Origin: Dactylosporangium sucinum
GTDB lineage: Bacteria > Actinomycetota > Actinomycetes > Mycobacteriales > Micromonosporaceae
NCBI RefSeq assembly: GCF_014647515.1
Contig: NZ_BMPI01000022.1
Span: 1-64,000 of the forward strand
Reading direction: 5' to 3'
DNA length: 64,000 bases
Position 1 is the first letter of the stretch; each line of letters opens with the position of its first letter. Made by a program: the position numbers and the translations under genes. Under the pieces are notes generated by a model. It had not been told where the DNA came from. It made no database searches and saw only the letters and a program-made list of their open reading frames with translations. Shown piece after piece: positions 1 through 7,654 of this stretch.

Positions 1-35
1 CGCCGGTCGCGGCCCGCGCTGGTTGGCCTCCAAAG

Positions 36-95
36 CAAGTTGACCTTGGTGGATTTCGGCCGCCGGGGCGACCGAAATCCACCAAGGTCAACTTG
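36..95. repeat. Perfect inverted repeat, 24-bp arms, family A
   Basis: Positions 36-59 and 72-95 are exact reverse complements of one another, separated by a 12-nt spacer. The arm begins CAAGTTGACCTTGGTGG. The same core (AGTTGACCTTGGT and its complement) recurs at 19563-19618 and, degenerate, at 19326-19390, so this is a dispersed intergenic palindrome and not a one-off terminator. There is no T-run beside it. It lies about 130 bp upstream of the sigma factor gene. Confidence 0.85.
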
Positions 96-221
96 TGGGG
101 CTCGTCGGCTCGACTGGGCCGTGATACGTCCAGTCACATCCGCGACATGTGGTGTGCGGCTGAACCGCTCTGCGTATTAGTGCGTAGAACCAGGTGGAAG
201 GGATCGGAAACATCACGAGGC

Positions 222-737
222 GTGAGTAGAGACGATGCAGACCTGCTGAAGGCGCTCCATACGGAGCACGGAGACGCACTGTTCGCCCATGCCTTGCGAC
301 TGACCGGCGGCGACCGCCAACGGGCCGAGGACCTGGTGCAGGAGACCCTGCTGCGGGCCTGGCAGCACCCCGAGGCGCTCGACCCGGCCCGTGGCTCGGT
401 GCGGGCCTGGCTCTTCATCACCGCGAGGAACCTCGCCATCGACGCATGGCGGCGGCGCTCCGCGCGGGTCGGCGAGGTGTTCACCGACCAGCTGCCGGAA
501 ACTCCGGTCGTGGTCGACGAGACCGAGCGCGCGGTGGAGTCCTGGGTCATCGCCGAGGCGCTGTCCCGGCTTTCCCGACCGCACCGCGAGGTCCTGGTCG
601 AGTGCTTCTACCAGGGGCGCTCGGTCGCCGACGCGGCCGACCGGCTGGGCGTGCCGCCCGGCACGGTCAAGTCGCGGACCTACTACGCACTGCGTTCGCT
701 GAAGGTCGTACTGGAGGAGTTGGGGGTGACGCAATGA
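222..737 (+). CDS. ECF RNA polymerase sigma factor, SigL-like
   Basis: Group 4 (ECF) sigma-70 factor of about 171 residues. It would direct core RNA polymerase to a small regulon and be held inactive by the adjacent anti-sigma factor. Region 2 is visible as LRLTGGDRQRAEDLVQETLL and RAWLFITARNLAIDAWRR. Region 4 is visible as LSRPHREVLVECFYQGRS and the helix-turn-helix LGVPPGTVKSR. The C-terminal ending ELGVTQ and overall pattern resemble mycobacterial SigL. The in-frame GTG at 222 is preferred because the reading frame upstream of it has no sigma similarity. The stop overlaps the next start by 4 bp (ATGA), implying coupled translation. Confidence 0.9.
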   Translation: MSRDDADLLKALHTEHGDALFAHALRLTGGDRQRAEDLVQETLLRAWQHPEALDPARGSVRAWLFITARNLAIDAWRRRSARVGEVFTDQLPETPVVVDETERAVESWVIAEALSRLSRPHREVLVECFYQGRSVADAADRLGVPPGTVKSRTYYALRSLKVVLEELGVTQ

Positions 738-1591
738 GGTGTGAGCACCTCCATGACTCAGGTGTCTACGTCCTTGGGGCGCTGTCGCCGCCCGAGCGTG
801 AGGCATACGAGCGGCATCTCGCGGACTGCGCGGAGTGCCGTGCGGAGGTGGCGGAGTTCGCCGACCTGCCGGCCCTGCTCGGGCGCCTGGACCGGAGCGC
901 GGCCGCGGCCATCGCCGACGAGCCGGCCGACTCAGGGTCCGCGCTCGACGGATGGGGCGACGCAGCGCTCGACGGGCCGGGCCAGCGCCCGACGGCTGGG
1001 CAAGAGACGGACGCGAACGGCGGCGCGAGGTGGGCCGGGCCGTCCAGCCTCGATCGCTCGTGGGCGGGGCCGATCATGGCGGCTTCCGGCGGTACCGATG
1101 CGACCAACGGCCACCGGGTGGACCCCCTGCTGCCTCGGGTGCTCGACCGCGCGGCCCACCAGAAGCGGGCCGACCGGCGGCGGAGGCGCTGGCAGACCGT
1201 GGGCACCGCGCTCGTCGCGGCGTGCCTCGGCGTGCTGGGCGTGCTCGGCGTGCGGGCCGCGGGCATCGGCGAGCCGAAGGGGCCGGAGTTCGTCGCGATG
1301 GAGGAGGTTGCCGGGTCGGTGCCGGTGACCGCCCGCCTGGCCCTCGAACCCGCCGCCGACGGGACGGTGGTCCGCATGCAGTGTGCCTACCAGGGCGGCG
1401 GCTACGGCAAGTGGACCTACAAGCTCGTCGTGGTGCCGAGGTCCGGCCCGGCCGAGGAGATCGACTCGTGGACCGCCGGGTACGGCGACGAGTACGACCT
1501 GAAGACCCGCACCACGATCCCGCGCGCCGACATCGCGCGGGTCGAGATCCGCAAGGACGACGACACACCGCTGCTGGCGCTCACCACCTAG
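734..1591 (+). CDS. zf-HC2 transmembrane anti-sigma factor (RslA-like)
   Basis: About 285 residues. The N-terminal zinc-finger anti-sigma domain contains the H-x3-C-x2-C motif in RHLADCAECRAEV. A low-complexity linker (about residues 55-130) follows, then a single membrane segment (TALVAACLGVLGVLGVRAAG) after a basic stretch, and an extracytoplasmic domain of about 100 residues. This is the RslA/SigL partner layout: it sequesters the upstream sigma factor, and the outer domain probably senses an envelope or redox signal. It overlaps the sigma gene by 4 bp, the classic arrangement that fixes stoichiometry. The signal sensed cannot be read from the sequence. Confidence 0.88.
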   Translation: MRCEHLHDSGVYVLGALSPPEREAYERHLADCAECRAEVAEFADLPALLGRLDRSAAAAIADEPADSGSALDGWGDAALDGPGQRPTAGQETDANGGARWAGPSSLDRSWAGPIMAASGGTDATNGHRVDPLLPRVLDRAAHQKRADRRRRRWQTVGTALVAACLGVLGVLGVRAAGIGEPKGPEFVAMEEVAGSVPVTARLALEPAADGTVVRMQCAYQGGGYGKWTYKLVVVPRSGPAEEIDSWTAGYGDEYDLKTRTTIPRADIARVEIRKDDDTPLLALTT

Positions 1592-1651
1592 AACATTCGT
1601 CTCACTCACCGGGAGCGGGCGGTCGTCTCATGAGGCGGCCGCCCATCTCGT

Positions 1652-2566
1652 TCACACGGCGGCGGGCATTTCCTCGCGCTGGGCCGCGCGCGTGCGGCGG
1701 GTCGAGCGGATCGCGTCCCAGGTGAAGATGCCGAGCGCGCACCAGACGATGGCGAAGCCGGCGAGCCGCCCCGGGGGCAGCGCCTCGTGGAAGACCGCGA
1801 CGCCGAGGATGAGCTGCAGCATCGGCGTGAGGTACTGCAGGATGCCCAGGCCCGACAGCGGCACGCGGTTGGCGGCCTCGGCGAAGAGCAGCAGCGGCAC
1901 CGCGGTGAGCAGCCCGGCGCCGGCCAGCATGACGGTGTGCCAGGCCGAGACCGTGCCGAAGGTGGACTGGTGGTCGCTGGTCAGCCACCAGAGGTACCCG
2001 ATGGCGGGCAGCGTCAGCACCGCGGACTCCAGGAACAGCCCTTCGGCGGCGGGCAGGCCGAGCTGCTTCTTGAACAGCCCGTAGCAGCCGAAGGACCCGG
2101 CCAGGGTGAGCGCCACCCAGGGCAGCCGCCCGTAGTCGATCGTGAGCACGACGACCGCCACCGCCCCGACGCCGAGCGCGACCCACTGCAGCCGGCGGAG
2201 GCGTTCGCGCAGGACGAGCACGCCGAGCAGGATGACGAAGAGGGGGTTCACGAAGTACCCCAGGGAGGCCTCGACGACGCGGTTGGTGTCGACGGCGTAG
2301 ATGTAGACGCCCCAGTTGACGGCGATGAAGACGGCGGCGGCCGCGACCCCGGCCATCCGCCGGCCGTTCTTGACCAGCTCTTTCAGCGGCCGCCAGCGCC
2401 ACAGGGCAGCCAGTAGCAGCGCCACCGTGACGAGCGACCAGACGATCCGGTGCGCGAGGACCTCCACGGCACCGGCCGGACGCAGCGCCCGGAAGTACAG
2501 CGGGAAGACACCCCACAGGATGTTGGCGGACAGGGCGGACAAATAGCCTCGGCGCAGCGGGTCCAC
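1652..2566 (-). CDS. rarD: EamA/RarD-family drug/metabolite permease
   Basis: A 304-residue polytopic membrane protein with about ten hydrophobic helices, the standard length of the family. The N-terminus GYLSALSANILWGVFPLYF is the RarD signature region, and LSGLGILQYLTPMLQLILG is the matching signature in the second EamA half. RarD proteins belong to the DMT superfamily; their substrate is not established, despite the old name 'chloramphenicol-sensitive'. The gene converges with the sigma/anti-sigma operon (60-bp gap) and stands alone. Confidence 0.88.
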   Translation of the reverse strand: MDPLRRGYLSALSANILWGVFPLYFRALRPAGAVEVLAHRIVWSLVTVALLLAALWRWRPLKELVKNGRRMAGVAAAAVFIAVNWGVYIYAVDTNRVVEASLGYFVNPLFVILLGVLVLRERLRRLQWVALGVGAVAVVVLTIDYGRLPWVALTLAGSFGCYGLFKKQLGLPAAEGLFLESAVLTLPAIGYLWWLTSDHQSTFGTVSAWHTVMLAGAGLLTAVPLLLFAEAANRVPLSGLGILQYLTPMLQLILGVAVFHEALPPGRLAGFAIVWCALGIFTWDAIRSTRRTRAAQREEMPAAV

Positions 2567-2609
2567 GGCTCAACCGTAAGGGGTGGACGCCTGCCCACCC
2601 CTCACCGGG

Positions 2610-3068
2610 CTACCGATAGTTCTGGTAGTTGCCGTACTGCTGACGGGGCGGCGGCTGCGGACGGCGGTAGTCATCCTTCTTCTTGCGGTCGCGGTCGCCG
2701 CGGTCGGGGATGAGGAAGTTGATCAACCAGCTGACGACGCCGATGAACAACGCCCCGAGGATGGCCGTGGGCCAGAACTTGTCGACGTTGAACGCCAGAT
2801 CCAGCCAGTCGGCAATCTTGCTGGTGAGCAGGAGCAGCGCCCCGTTCACGACGAGCGACACGAGCCCGAGCGTGAGCAGGTACGCCCAGCAGCCGATGGT
2901 CTTGATGATCGGACGCAACACCGCGTTGACGATGCCGAAGATCGCCGCGACCGCGATGACCGTGAGCACCTTCCGCCCAGTGTCACCCTCGACGGTGATA
3001 CCCGGGATCACCAGCGTGGCCAGCCAGACCGTGAACGCGCTCACGGCGAGCCGGATGAGGATTCCCAT
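2610..3068 (-). CDS. Phage_holin_4_2-family small membrane protein
   Basis: A 152-residue protein with four predicted membrane helices (MGILIRLAVSAFTVWLA; VLTVIAVAAIFGIVNAVL; LLTLGLVSLVVNGALLLL; ILGALFIGVVSWLINFL). It has the conserved NAVLRPIIK and VVNGALLLL patterns of the holin superfamily IV (PF04020) and a hydrophilic Arg/Lys/Gln/Tyr-rich tail. Such proteins are common on actinobacterial chromosomes. No phage genes are nearby, so a lytic role is not implied. Function unknown. Confidence 0.8.
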   Translation of the reverse strand: MGILIRLAVSAFTVWLATLVIPGITVEGDTGRKVLTVIAVAAIFGIVNAVLRPIIKTIGCWAYLLTLGLVSLVVNGALLLLTSKIADWLDLAFNVDKFWPTAILGALFIGVVSWLINFLIPDRGDRDRKKKDDYRRPQPPPRQQYGNYQNYR

Positions 3069-3204
3069 GCGGGTGATGGTGTCATGGACAAGCCAGCCCG
3101 GAACACCCCACTATCACCACTTCCTGGGCAGAAGGCCACCCGGCACTCACCCTCCCCGGCCGGGAGGGCGGGGGTGCGGCTCGTGTTCGGCTCCTGCCGG
3201 GAGG

Positions 3205-5001
3205 TCAGCGGCCGGTGAGCCGGCGCTCGTGCGGGGTCGTGGCGAGGTCGGCCCAGCGGACGCAGTGGCCGGTGACGACGATGGCCAGCATGTCGGGGCC
3301 GACCTTCGGGAGCCACGCCGCCGACTCGTTCAGGCCCAGCGCGTCGGCGGCGAGAGCGGCCTGCGGTCCGGGGAGGGACTGGAGGATCACCAGGTCGGAC
3401 GCGCGCAGCGCCTCCGCGTCGGCCGGCTCGAGGTGCGGGCGGGCCAGCAGGGTCGTACGCCACGGCCGCGACGGCGGCGCCGGCCCGCTGTCCACCACCA
3501 GCAGTTGCGGGCGAGCCGGCGTCGGGTCCGGGAGCGGTTGAGCGCGGTCGGCCGCCTTGATCGAGACCGAGCTGCCCAGACGACCCAGGAACGGTGCCCA
3601 GGCCCCCGGGTCGGCGGACTGGATCACCACGTCCGCACCGGTCGCGGCCGCTCGCATGATCAATTGCTGGGCGCAGCGGAGCCCGGTGATCAGGGTCACC
3701 CGGGTCGGGAGATCGCGGAACAGGCGGATCGGGACCGGGCCGCCATGGCGGTCCAGGCCGAGCACCACCCCGGCCCGTCCAAGGACCAGCCGCGACTCCA
3801 CGGCTGCCCGGCCGCCCTCCGAGCGACTGCCGGTTCCTGCCGCCGGGCGGCCGCCGGGTGCCGAGCCGGTCGCTGTGGCGGCTGGGCCGGTCACCGCGGC
3901 GGCTGGGCCGGTCGCTGTGGCGGCCGAGCCTGGCGGCAGGCGGTCCGTGCTCAGCAGGCCGGTCAGCGCGGCCGTCGGTCCGGTGGCGGCGGCGCCGAAC
4001 GGGAGGGTCGCGGTCAGGCCGTCGAGCTGGGTGCCGTCCAGGCGGCGGATCCGGGTGCCGTCTGCCGTCGCTGCTTGTCGCAGTGCCTCCTCCGCTCGAT
4101 GCAGGGCCGCGGCCGAGCCTGGTGCCGAGCCTGGTGCCGAGCCTGGTGCCGAACCGCCGTCCGCCGGCACGGTCAGGCGGACGACGACGTCGAGCGCCGG
4201 CGTGCGGGACGTGACCGTCAGCGCCACCGCCGTGGTCGACGTCGGGATCGACGTCAACGTCTCCAGGAGCGAGCCCTGACCTTGGGCTGCCACTCGGAAC
4301 GCAGCATGGACGTGGGTGGCCGCCTCGACCGCCGAGCGGGTCTCGACGAGCGGGGCAGGCGGCGACGTGCAGTGTGCGGACTCCTCGAAGGCCGACAGTG
4401 CGGACCGCGCGGGCAGCGGCCGGGCCGGGACGCCGGAGCGCTCCAGCTGGCGCACCGCACGGCGGAGCGCGGCCCGCAGCGCCTGGTCGAGCGTCTGGCG
4501 GGCGTAGCCACCCGAGCGGCGGGCGCGCACCGTCAGCAGCACCCGCTGGCGAGCCGGGACCCGAGCACCCGTCAGCGAACGGTGTGCGGCGTCCTCCGCC
4601 GGCGGCACGGTGATGATCAGCAGCTGGAGGCGGATCTCCGGGGCATCGTCCGCGGCCGAGGGCAGCAGGGTCGCCAACGGCGGCAGCGGGGGTAACGGCT
4701 CGCTCGTCAGCCCCGCCGCGTCGCCGAGCTCGACCACCGCGGCCAGGCCGTCGACGTCCTCCAGCACGGCGACCTCGGCGCCGTCCAGGTCGGCCGGGGT
4801 CAGCGCCGCGCCCGGGTGGAGCCGGGCCAGCAGCGTCGCGGCGTCGCGGGACGGTGGCAAGGAGCGGCGGCGGGTCGGCAGCGGGGTCAGCAGGGCCGCG
4901 GCGAACGGGACGGCCAGCAGCGGCCAGAGCGACGCCGCGGCCCACGCCGTGGCCAGGGCGGCCAGCGCTACCTGGGCCGACACGATTCTTGCCCGCAGCA
5001 T
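3205..5001 (-). CDS. eccE: Type VII secretion protein EccE
   Basis: About 598 residues. Two N-terminal hydrophobic segments (SAQVALAALATAWAAASLWPLLAVPFAAALL) are followed by a long soluble region, the layout of EccE, the peripheral subunit of the ESX membrane complex. The ATG at 5001 is chosen over an in-frame GTG at 5016 because a G-rich ribosome-binding site lies 8 nt before it. The middle of the protein carries unusual low-complexity Ala/Gly/Pro/Thr stretches. One is encoded by a perfect 12-bp tandem repeat; another reads TGPAAAVTGPAATATGSAP. It is divergent from eccB, with about 70 bp between start codons. Confidence 0.75.
   Translation of the reverse strand: MLRARIVSAQVALAALATAWAAASLWPLLAVPFAAALLTPLPTRRRSLPPSRDAATLLARLHPGAALTPADLDGAEVAVLEDVDGLAAVVELGDAAGLTSEPLPPLPPLATLLPSAADDAPEIRLQLLIITVPPAEDAAHRSLTGARVPARQRVLLTVRARRSGGYARQTLDQALRAALRRAVRQLERSGVPARPLPARSALSAFEESAHCTSPPAPLVETRSAVEAATHVHAAFRVAAQGQGSLLETLTSIPTSTTAVALTVTSRTPALDVVVRLTVPADGGSAPGSAPGSAPGSAAALHRAEEALRQAATADGTRIRRLDGTQLDGLTATLPFGAAATGPTAALTGLLSTDRLPPGSAATATGPAAAVTGPAATATGSAPGGRPAAGTGSRSEGGRAAVESRLVLGRAGVVLGLDRHGGPVPIRLFRDLPTRVTLITGLRCAQQLIMRAAATGADVVIQSADPGAWAPFLGRLGSSVSIKAADRAQPLPDPTPARPQLLVVDSGPAPPSRPWRTTLLARPHLEPADAEALRASDLVILQSLPGPQAALAADALGLNESAAWLPKVGPDMLAIVVTGHCVRWADLATTPHERRLTGR
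4112..4147. repeat. 12-bp tandem repeat inside eccE
   Basis: Three perfect head-to-tail copies of GCCGAGCCTGGT followed by a partial fourth copy. On the coding strand it encodes the GSAP repeat of the eccE linker. In-frame units of this kind can gain or lose copies by slippage without breaking the frame. Confidence 0.9.
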
Positions 5002-5072
5002 TACATCGCCCCCCACCGATGTCGTTCGCCGCCTATCGTATGTCCCCGGTACGACACTTTCTGGAGGACCGG

Positions 5073-6080
5073 ATGGCGTCGCAGCAGGAGCAGGTGCACT
5101 CGTACCAGTTCGGGGTCCAGCGGGTCGTCGCCGCGCTCGTTGCCAGGGAGACCGACCCCGCGCAGCCGCCGTTCCGGCGGCTCGCCGGAGCCGCGCTCGT
5201 CGGAGTGCTGCTCGCGGCCGTCGGGGTCGGCGGGGCCGCCGCCTATGCGCTGCTGCGGCCCGGCGACACCAGCGACTGGCGGGACGACAAGGCCCTCATC
5301 GTCGAGCGGGAGTCGGGCGCGCTGTTCGTCTACCGCGAGCCGCGCCTCCACCCCGTCCTCAACCAGGCCTCGGCGTTGCTGCTGCTCAACGCGCCCGACG
5401 CGCACACCGTCACGGTGAGCCGGGCCCGGCTCAGGAGCGCGCCGCGCGGGGCCGTGCTCGGCATTCCGGGTGCGCCGGCCTCGTTGCCGCCCAAGGACCG
5501 CCTCCGGACCGAGCCGTGGATGGTGTGCTCAACGCCGGACGGGTCGGTGGTGTTCATCGGGGACCGGCCGGGGAAGGGGCAGGCGCTCGGCGACCGAGGG
5601 GTCCTCGTGGCCGGTTCGTCGCACCAGGTGTACCTCATCTGGCACAACCAGAAGCATCTGGTGCGCCAGCCGGGGGCGCGCTCGCAGGTCAGCGTCGGGC
5701 AGGGGTTCCTGCACGCGGTTCCGTCCGGTGCCGACTTCGACGGCGTGCTGCCGTCGTTGGTGGACGATCCGGGCGCGGCGATGTGCGTCGATGACCAGAT
5801 AACGACCGCGGTCGAGCTTCCCGATGTCAAGGGCGGCGTGCCCACGGGCGGGGGAGACACGGTTGTCGTGCCGCCCGGCGGCGGTGCCCTCGTGCGGACC
5901 GACACCGGGGTGCTCAGCCTGGTCACCGACCTCGGGCGGCGGCACACCGTGCCCGGCGAGGACGTGCTGCCGGTGCTCGGGTACGCGGGGCAGGAGCCCG
6001 TCACCGTGCCCGCGGCGCTGCTCGGGCTGCTGCCGGCCGGGCCCGCGCTCGATCCCGTCCTGGCCGGGCGGTCTCAGTAG
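5073..6080 (+). CDS. eccB: Type VII secretion protein EccB
   Basis: About 335 residues. EccB opens with a short cytoplasmic segment (MASQQEQVHSYQFGVQRVVAAL, here split as the well-known 'S..Q...Y.F..RR...AL' pattern). One membrane helix follows (LAGAALVGVLLAAVGVGGAAAYALL), then a large extracytoplasmic domain. The family is a core ESX membrane-pore subunit. GGAGG lies 5 nt before the ATG at 5073, which fixes the start. At 335 residues it is shorter than typical mycobacterial EccB (about 480-500), suggesting a trimmed periplasmic repeat domain. The stop overlaps the 3' end of the convergent methylase gene by 7 bp. Confidence 0.87.
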   Translation: MASQQEQVHSYQFGVQRVVAALVARETDPAQPPFRRLAGAALVGVLLAAVGVGGAAAYALLRPGDTSDWRDDKALIVERESGALFVYREPRLHPVLNQASALLLLNAPDAHTVTVSRARLRSAPRGAVLGIPGAPASLPPKDRLRTEPWMVCSTPDGSVVFIGDRPGKGQALGDRGVLVAGSSHQVYLIWHNQKHLVRQPGARSQVSVGQGFLHAVPSGADFDGVLPSLVDDPGAAMCVDDQITTAVELPDVKGGVPTGGGDTVVVPPGGGALVRTDTGVLSLVTDLGRRHTVPGEDVLPVLGYAGQEPVTVPAALLGLLPAGPALDPVLAGRSQ

Positions 6081-6871
6081 TTGGTCAGTACCAGATCTGC
6101 CGAATCGCGGGCGGATGCGCGGAGGTTGATGTCCCGCCGGGTGGCCATCCGGACGGCGGTGAAGCCCTGATAGATGCGGCGGGTGGCGTCCGTGTCACTG
6201 TTGGTCATGGTCAGCAGCACGCCGCGCGCGGAGGCCTCGCGCATCGCGGCGGCCAGGCGCTCGTGGTCGGCCTCGTGGAACTGACCCGGCGTGTACCGCT
6301 TGAAGTCGGCGAACCCGCCCTCCGGCAGGTACGGCGGATCGAGGAACACCCAGTCGCCGGCCGCCGCCTCCCGCAGGGGCTCGGCGAAGTCGCAGCGGCG
6401 GATGTCGACGTCGATCAGCGCCTTGGCGGCTGCCAGGAGCGTTTCGCGGTTGTAGTACGGGCGGTCGTAGGCGCCGTACGGAACGTTGAACCCGCCGCGG
6501 CGGTTCACCCGCCACAGGCCGCGGAACGCGGTCTTGTTCAGGTAGATGACCCGCGCGGCGCGGCCGAGCTCGTCGAGGTGCTCGGGCTGCTGGGCGCGGA
6601 CGCGGGCGAACTGCTCCGGGGTGTTCGGCAGCGCGTCGAGGCGCTCCATGACCGCCTCCGGGTCGGCCGCGACGGCGCGGAAGCAGGCCACCAGCTCGGG
6701 ATTGGCGTCGGACAGGACGGCCTTCGCCGGGCGGAGCTCGAAGAAGACCGCCGCGCTGCCCATGAAGGGCTCCCAGTAGCGGCCGGTGAACCGGGGGGCC
6801 ATCGCGACCAGGCGGGCCGCGTAGCGCGTCTTCCCGCCAGCCCACTTGATGAACGACCGGCCCTCCGTCAT
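6074..6871 (-). CDS. Dam-like (D12 class) N6-adenine DNA methyltransferase
   Basis: A 265-residue, full-length MT-A70-unrelated D12-class enzyme. FIKWAGGK (residues 7-14) is the SAM-binding motif I region, EPFMGSAAVFF follows, and DPPY (178-181) is the catalytic motif IV. The family methylates adenine N6, with GATC as the commonest site. No restriction endonuclease or mismatch-repair partner lies beside it, so it is an orphan enzyme. It sits inside the ESX gene group, convergent with eccB and divergent from the first WXG100 gene. Dam homologues are unusual in actinobacterial chromosomes, so acquisition by transfer is plausible. Confidence 0.88.
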   Translation of the reverse strand: MTEGRSFIKWAGGKTRYAARLVAMAPRFTGRYWEPFMGSAAVFFELRPAKAVLSDANPELVACFRAVAADPEAVMERLDALPNTPEQFARVRAQQPEHLDELGRAARVIYLNKTAFRGLWRVNRRGGFNVPYGAYDRPYYNRETLLAAAKALIDVDIRRCDFAEPLREAAAGDWVFLDPPYLPEGGFADFKRYTPGQFHEADHERLAAAMREASARGVLLTMTNSDTDATRRIYQGFTAVRMATRRDINLRASARDSADLVLTNY

Positions 6872-6895
6872 GCCGCCATCTTAGGTGCACTCGTT

Positions 6896-6989
6896 CTGAT
6901 GCATCAGATTTGATGCATGGAGTTATCCACAGGCTCGGAAAGGGTCTGGTGATCGATCGGCTACGGCCAGTACGGTCCAGGCATCGATC
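6896..6989. promoter_or_regulatory. Divergent control region: palindrome and GATC cluster
   Basis: Between the methylase and the WXG100 operon lies a perfect 12-bp palindrome, CTGATGCATCAG (6896-6907), with a half-copy TGATGCATG at 6911-6919. Three GATC sites follow at 6951, 6955 and 6986. The palindrome is operator-like, and the GATC sites are possible targets of the adjacent Dam-like enzyme. Both roles are inferred. Confidence 0.45.
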
Positions 6990-7013
6990 GGAATCGAGGA
7001 GACGGGGAGTTTC

Positions 7014-7337
7014 ATGGCGCAGACCACGCAGGCGCAACAGGCGGAGCTCAATGCCGCCGCGCAGCGGTTCGAGCAGGTCAACGGAGAGTTGCAGAGCATG
7101 CTCTCCACGCTGATGCGGGAGCTCGAGATCACGCGCAGTGGTTGGCAAGGGGCCGGCGGGCGGTCGTTCGAGGCGGTCAAGCAGGCGTGGCGGCTCGACC
7201 AGGAGGCGCTCAACAAGAACCTGCTCGAAACCGCGGCCGGGCTCAAGTCCGCCGGGCGCAACTATGCGGCCTCCGACGTCGAGGCCGACGCCCGCCTGCG
7301 GCGGGTTGCCCGCACCGACCTGTCCGCGCTCGGCTGA
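7014..7337 (+). CDS. WXG100-family ESX substrate (EsxA/B-like), first
   Basis: A 107-residue helical hairpin protein with the WQG turn (SGWQGAGGRSF) near the middle and a C-terminal Y-x3-D secretion signal (YAASD). GGGGAG precedes the ATG. These small proteins form helical dimers and are exported through the ESX pore. The second WXG100 gene starts 17 bp downstream, so the two products probably heterodimerise. Confidence 0.92.
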   Translation: MAQTTQAQQAELNAAAQRFEQVNGELQSMLSTLMRELEITRSGWQGAGGRSFEAVKQAWRLDQEALNKNLLETAAGLKSAGRNYAASDVEADARLRRVARTDLSALG

Positions 7338-7354
7338 AGGCGGAGGAGGACGTC

Positions 7355-7654
7355 ATGGACGACATGCTCGTGGTCAACTTCGGTGCGATGGAACACGCCG
7401 GTCAGTCCCTCCAGTCCGCGCTCAACACCCTCAATGCGCGGCTCGACGAGGTCTCCCAGCTCGGCCGCCGGCTGACCGGGGGCTGGCAGGGCGAGGCCCG
7501 CGAGGCGTATGCGGCCCGGCAGGCCGGCTGGGAGCGCGCCGGAAGCGACCTGGCGCTGATGCTCAAGGACATCAAGGTCGCCCTGGACGAGTCGATGCAG
7601 CGGTACCTCGACACGGAGCACCGCAACCGTCAACTGTTCCCCGGCGCGCGCTGA
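7355..7654 (+). CDS. WXG100-family ESX substrate (EsxA/B-like), second
   Basis: A 99-residue partner of the preceding gene. It has a WQG turn (GGWQGEAREAY) and the export signal Y-x3-E in RYLDTEH near the C-terminus. The ATG at 7355 has GGAGGA upstream. The 3' end overlaps the convergent mycosin gene by 25 bp, so antisense transcription through both termini is possible. Confidence 0.92.
   Translation: MDDMLVVNFGAMEHAGQSLQSALNTLNARLDEVSQLGRRLTGGWQGEAREAYAARQAGWERAGSDLALMLKDIKVALDESMQRYLDTEHRNRQLFPGAR

Noticed and set aside
2610..3068. Holin-family protein as a sign of prophage
   Set aside because: No other phage gene is present; Phage_holin_4_2 proteins are ordinary chromosomal membrane proteins in actinobacteria.
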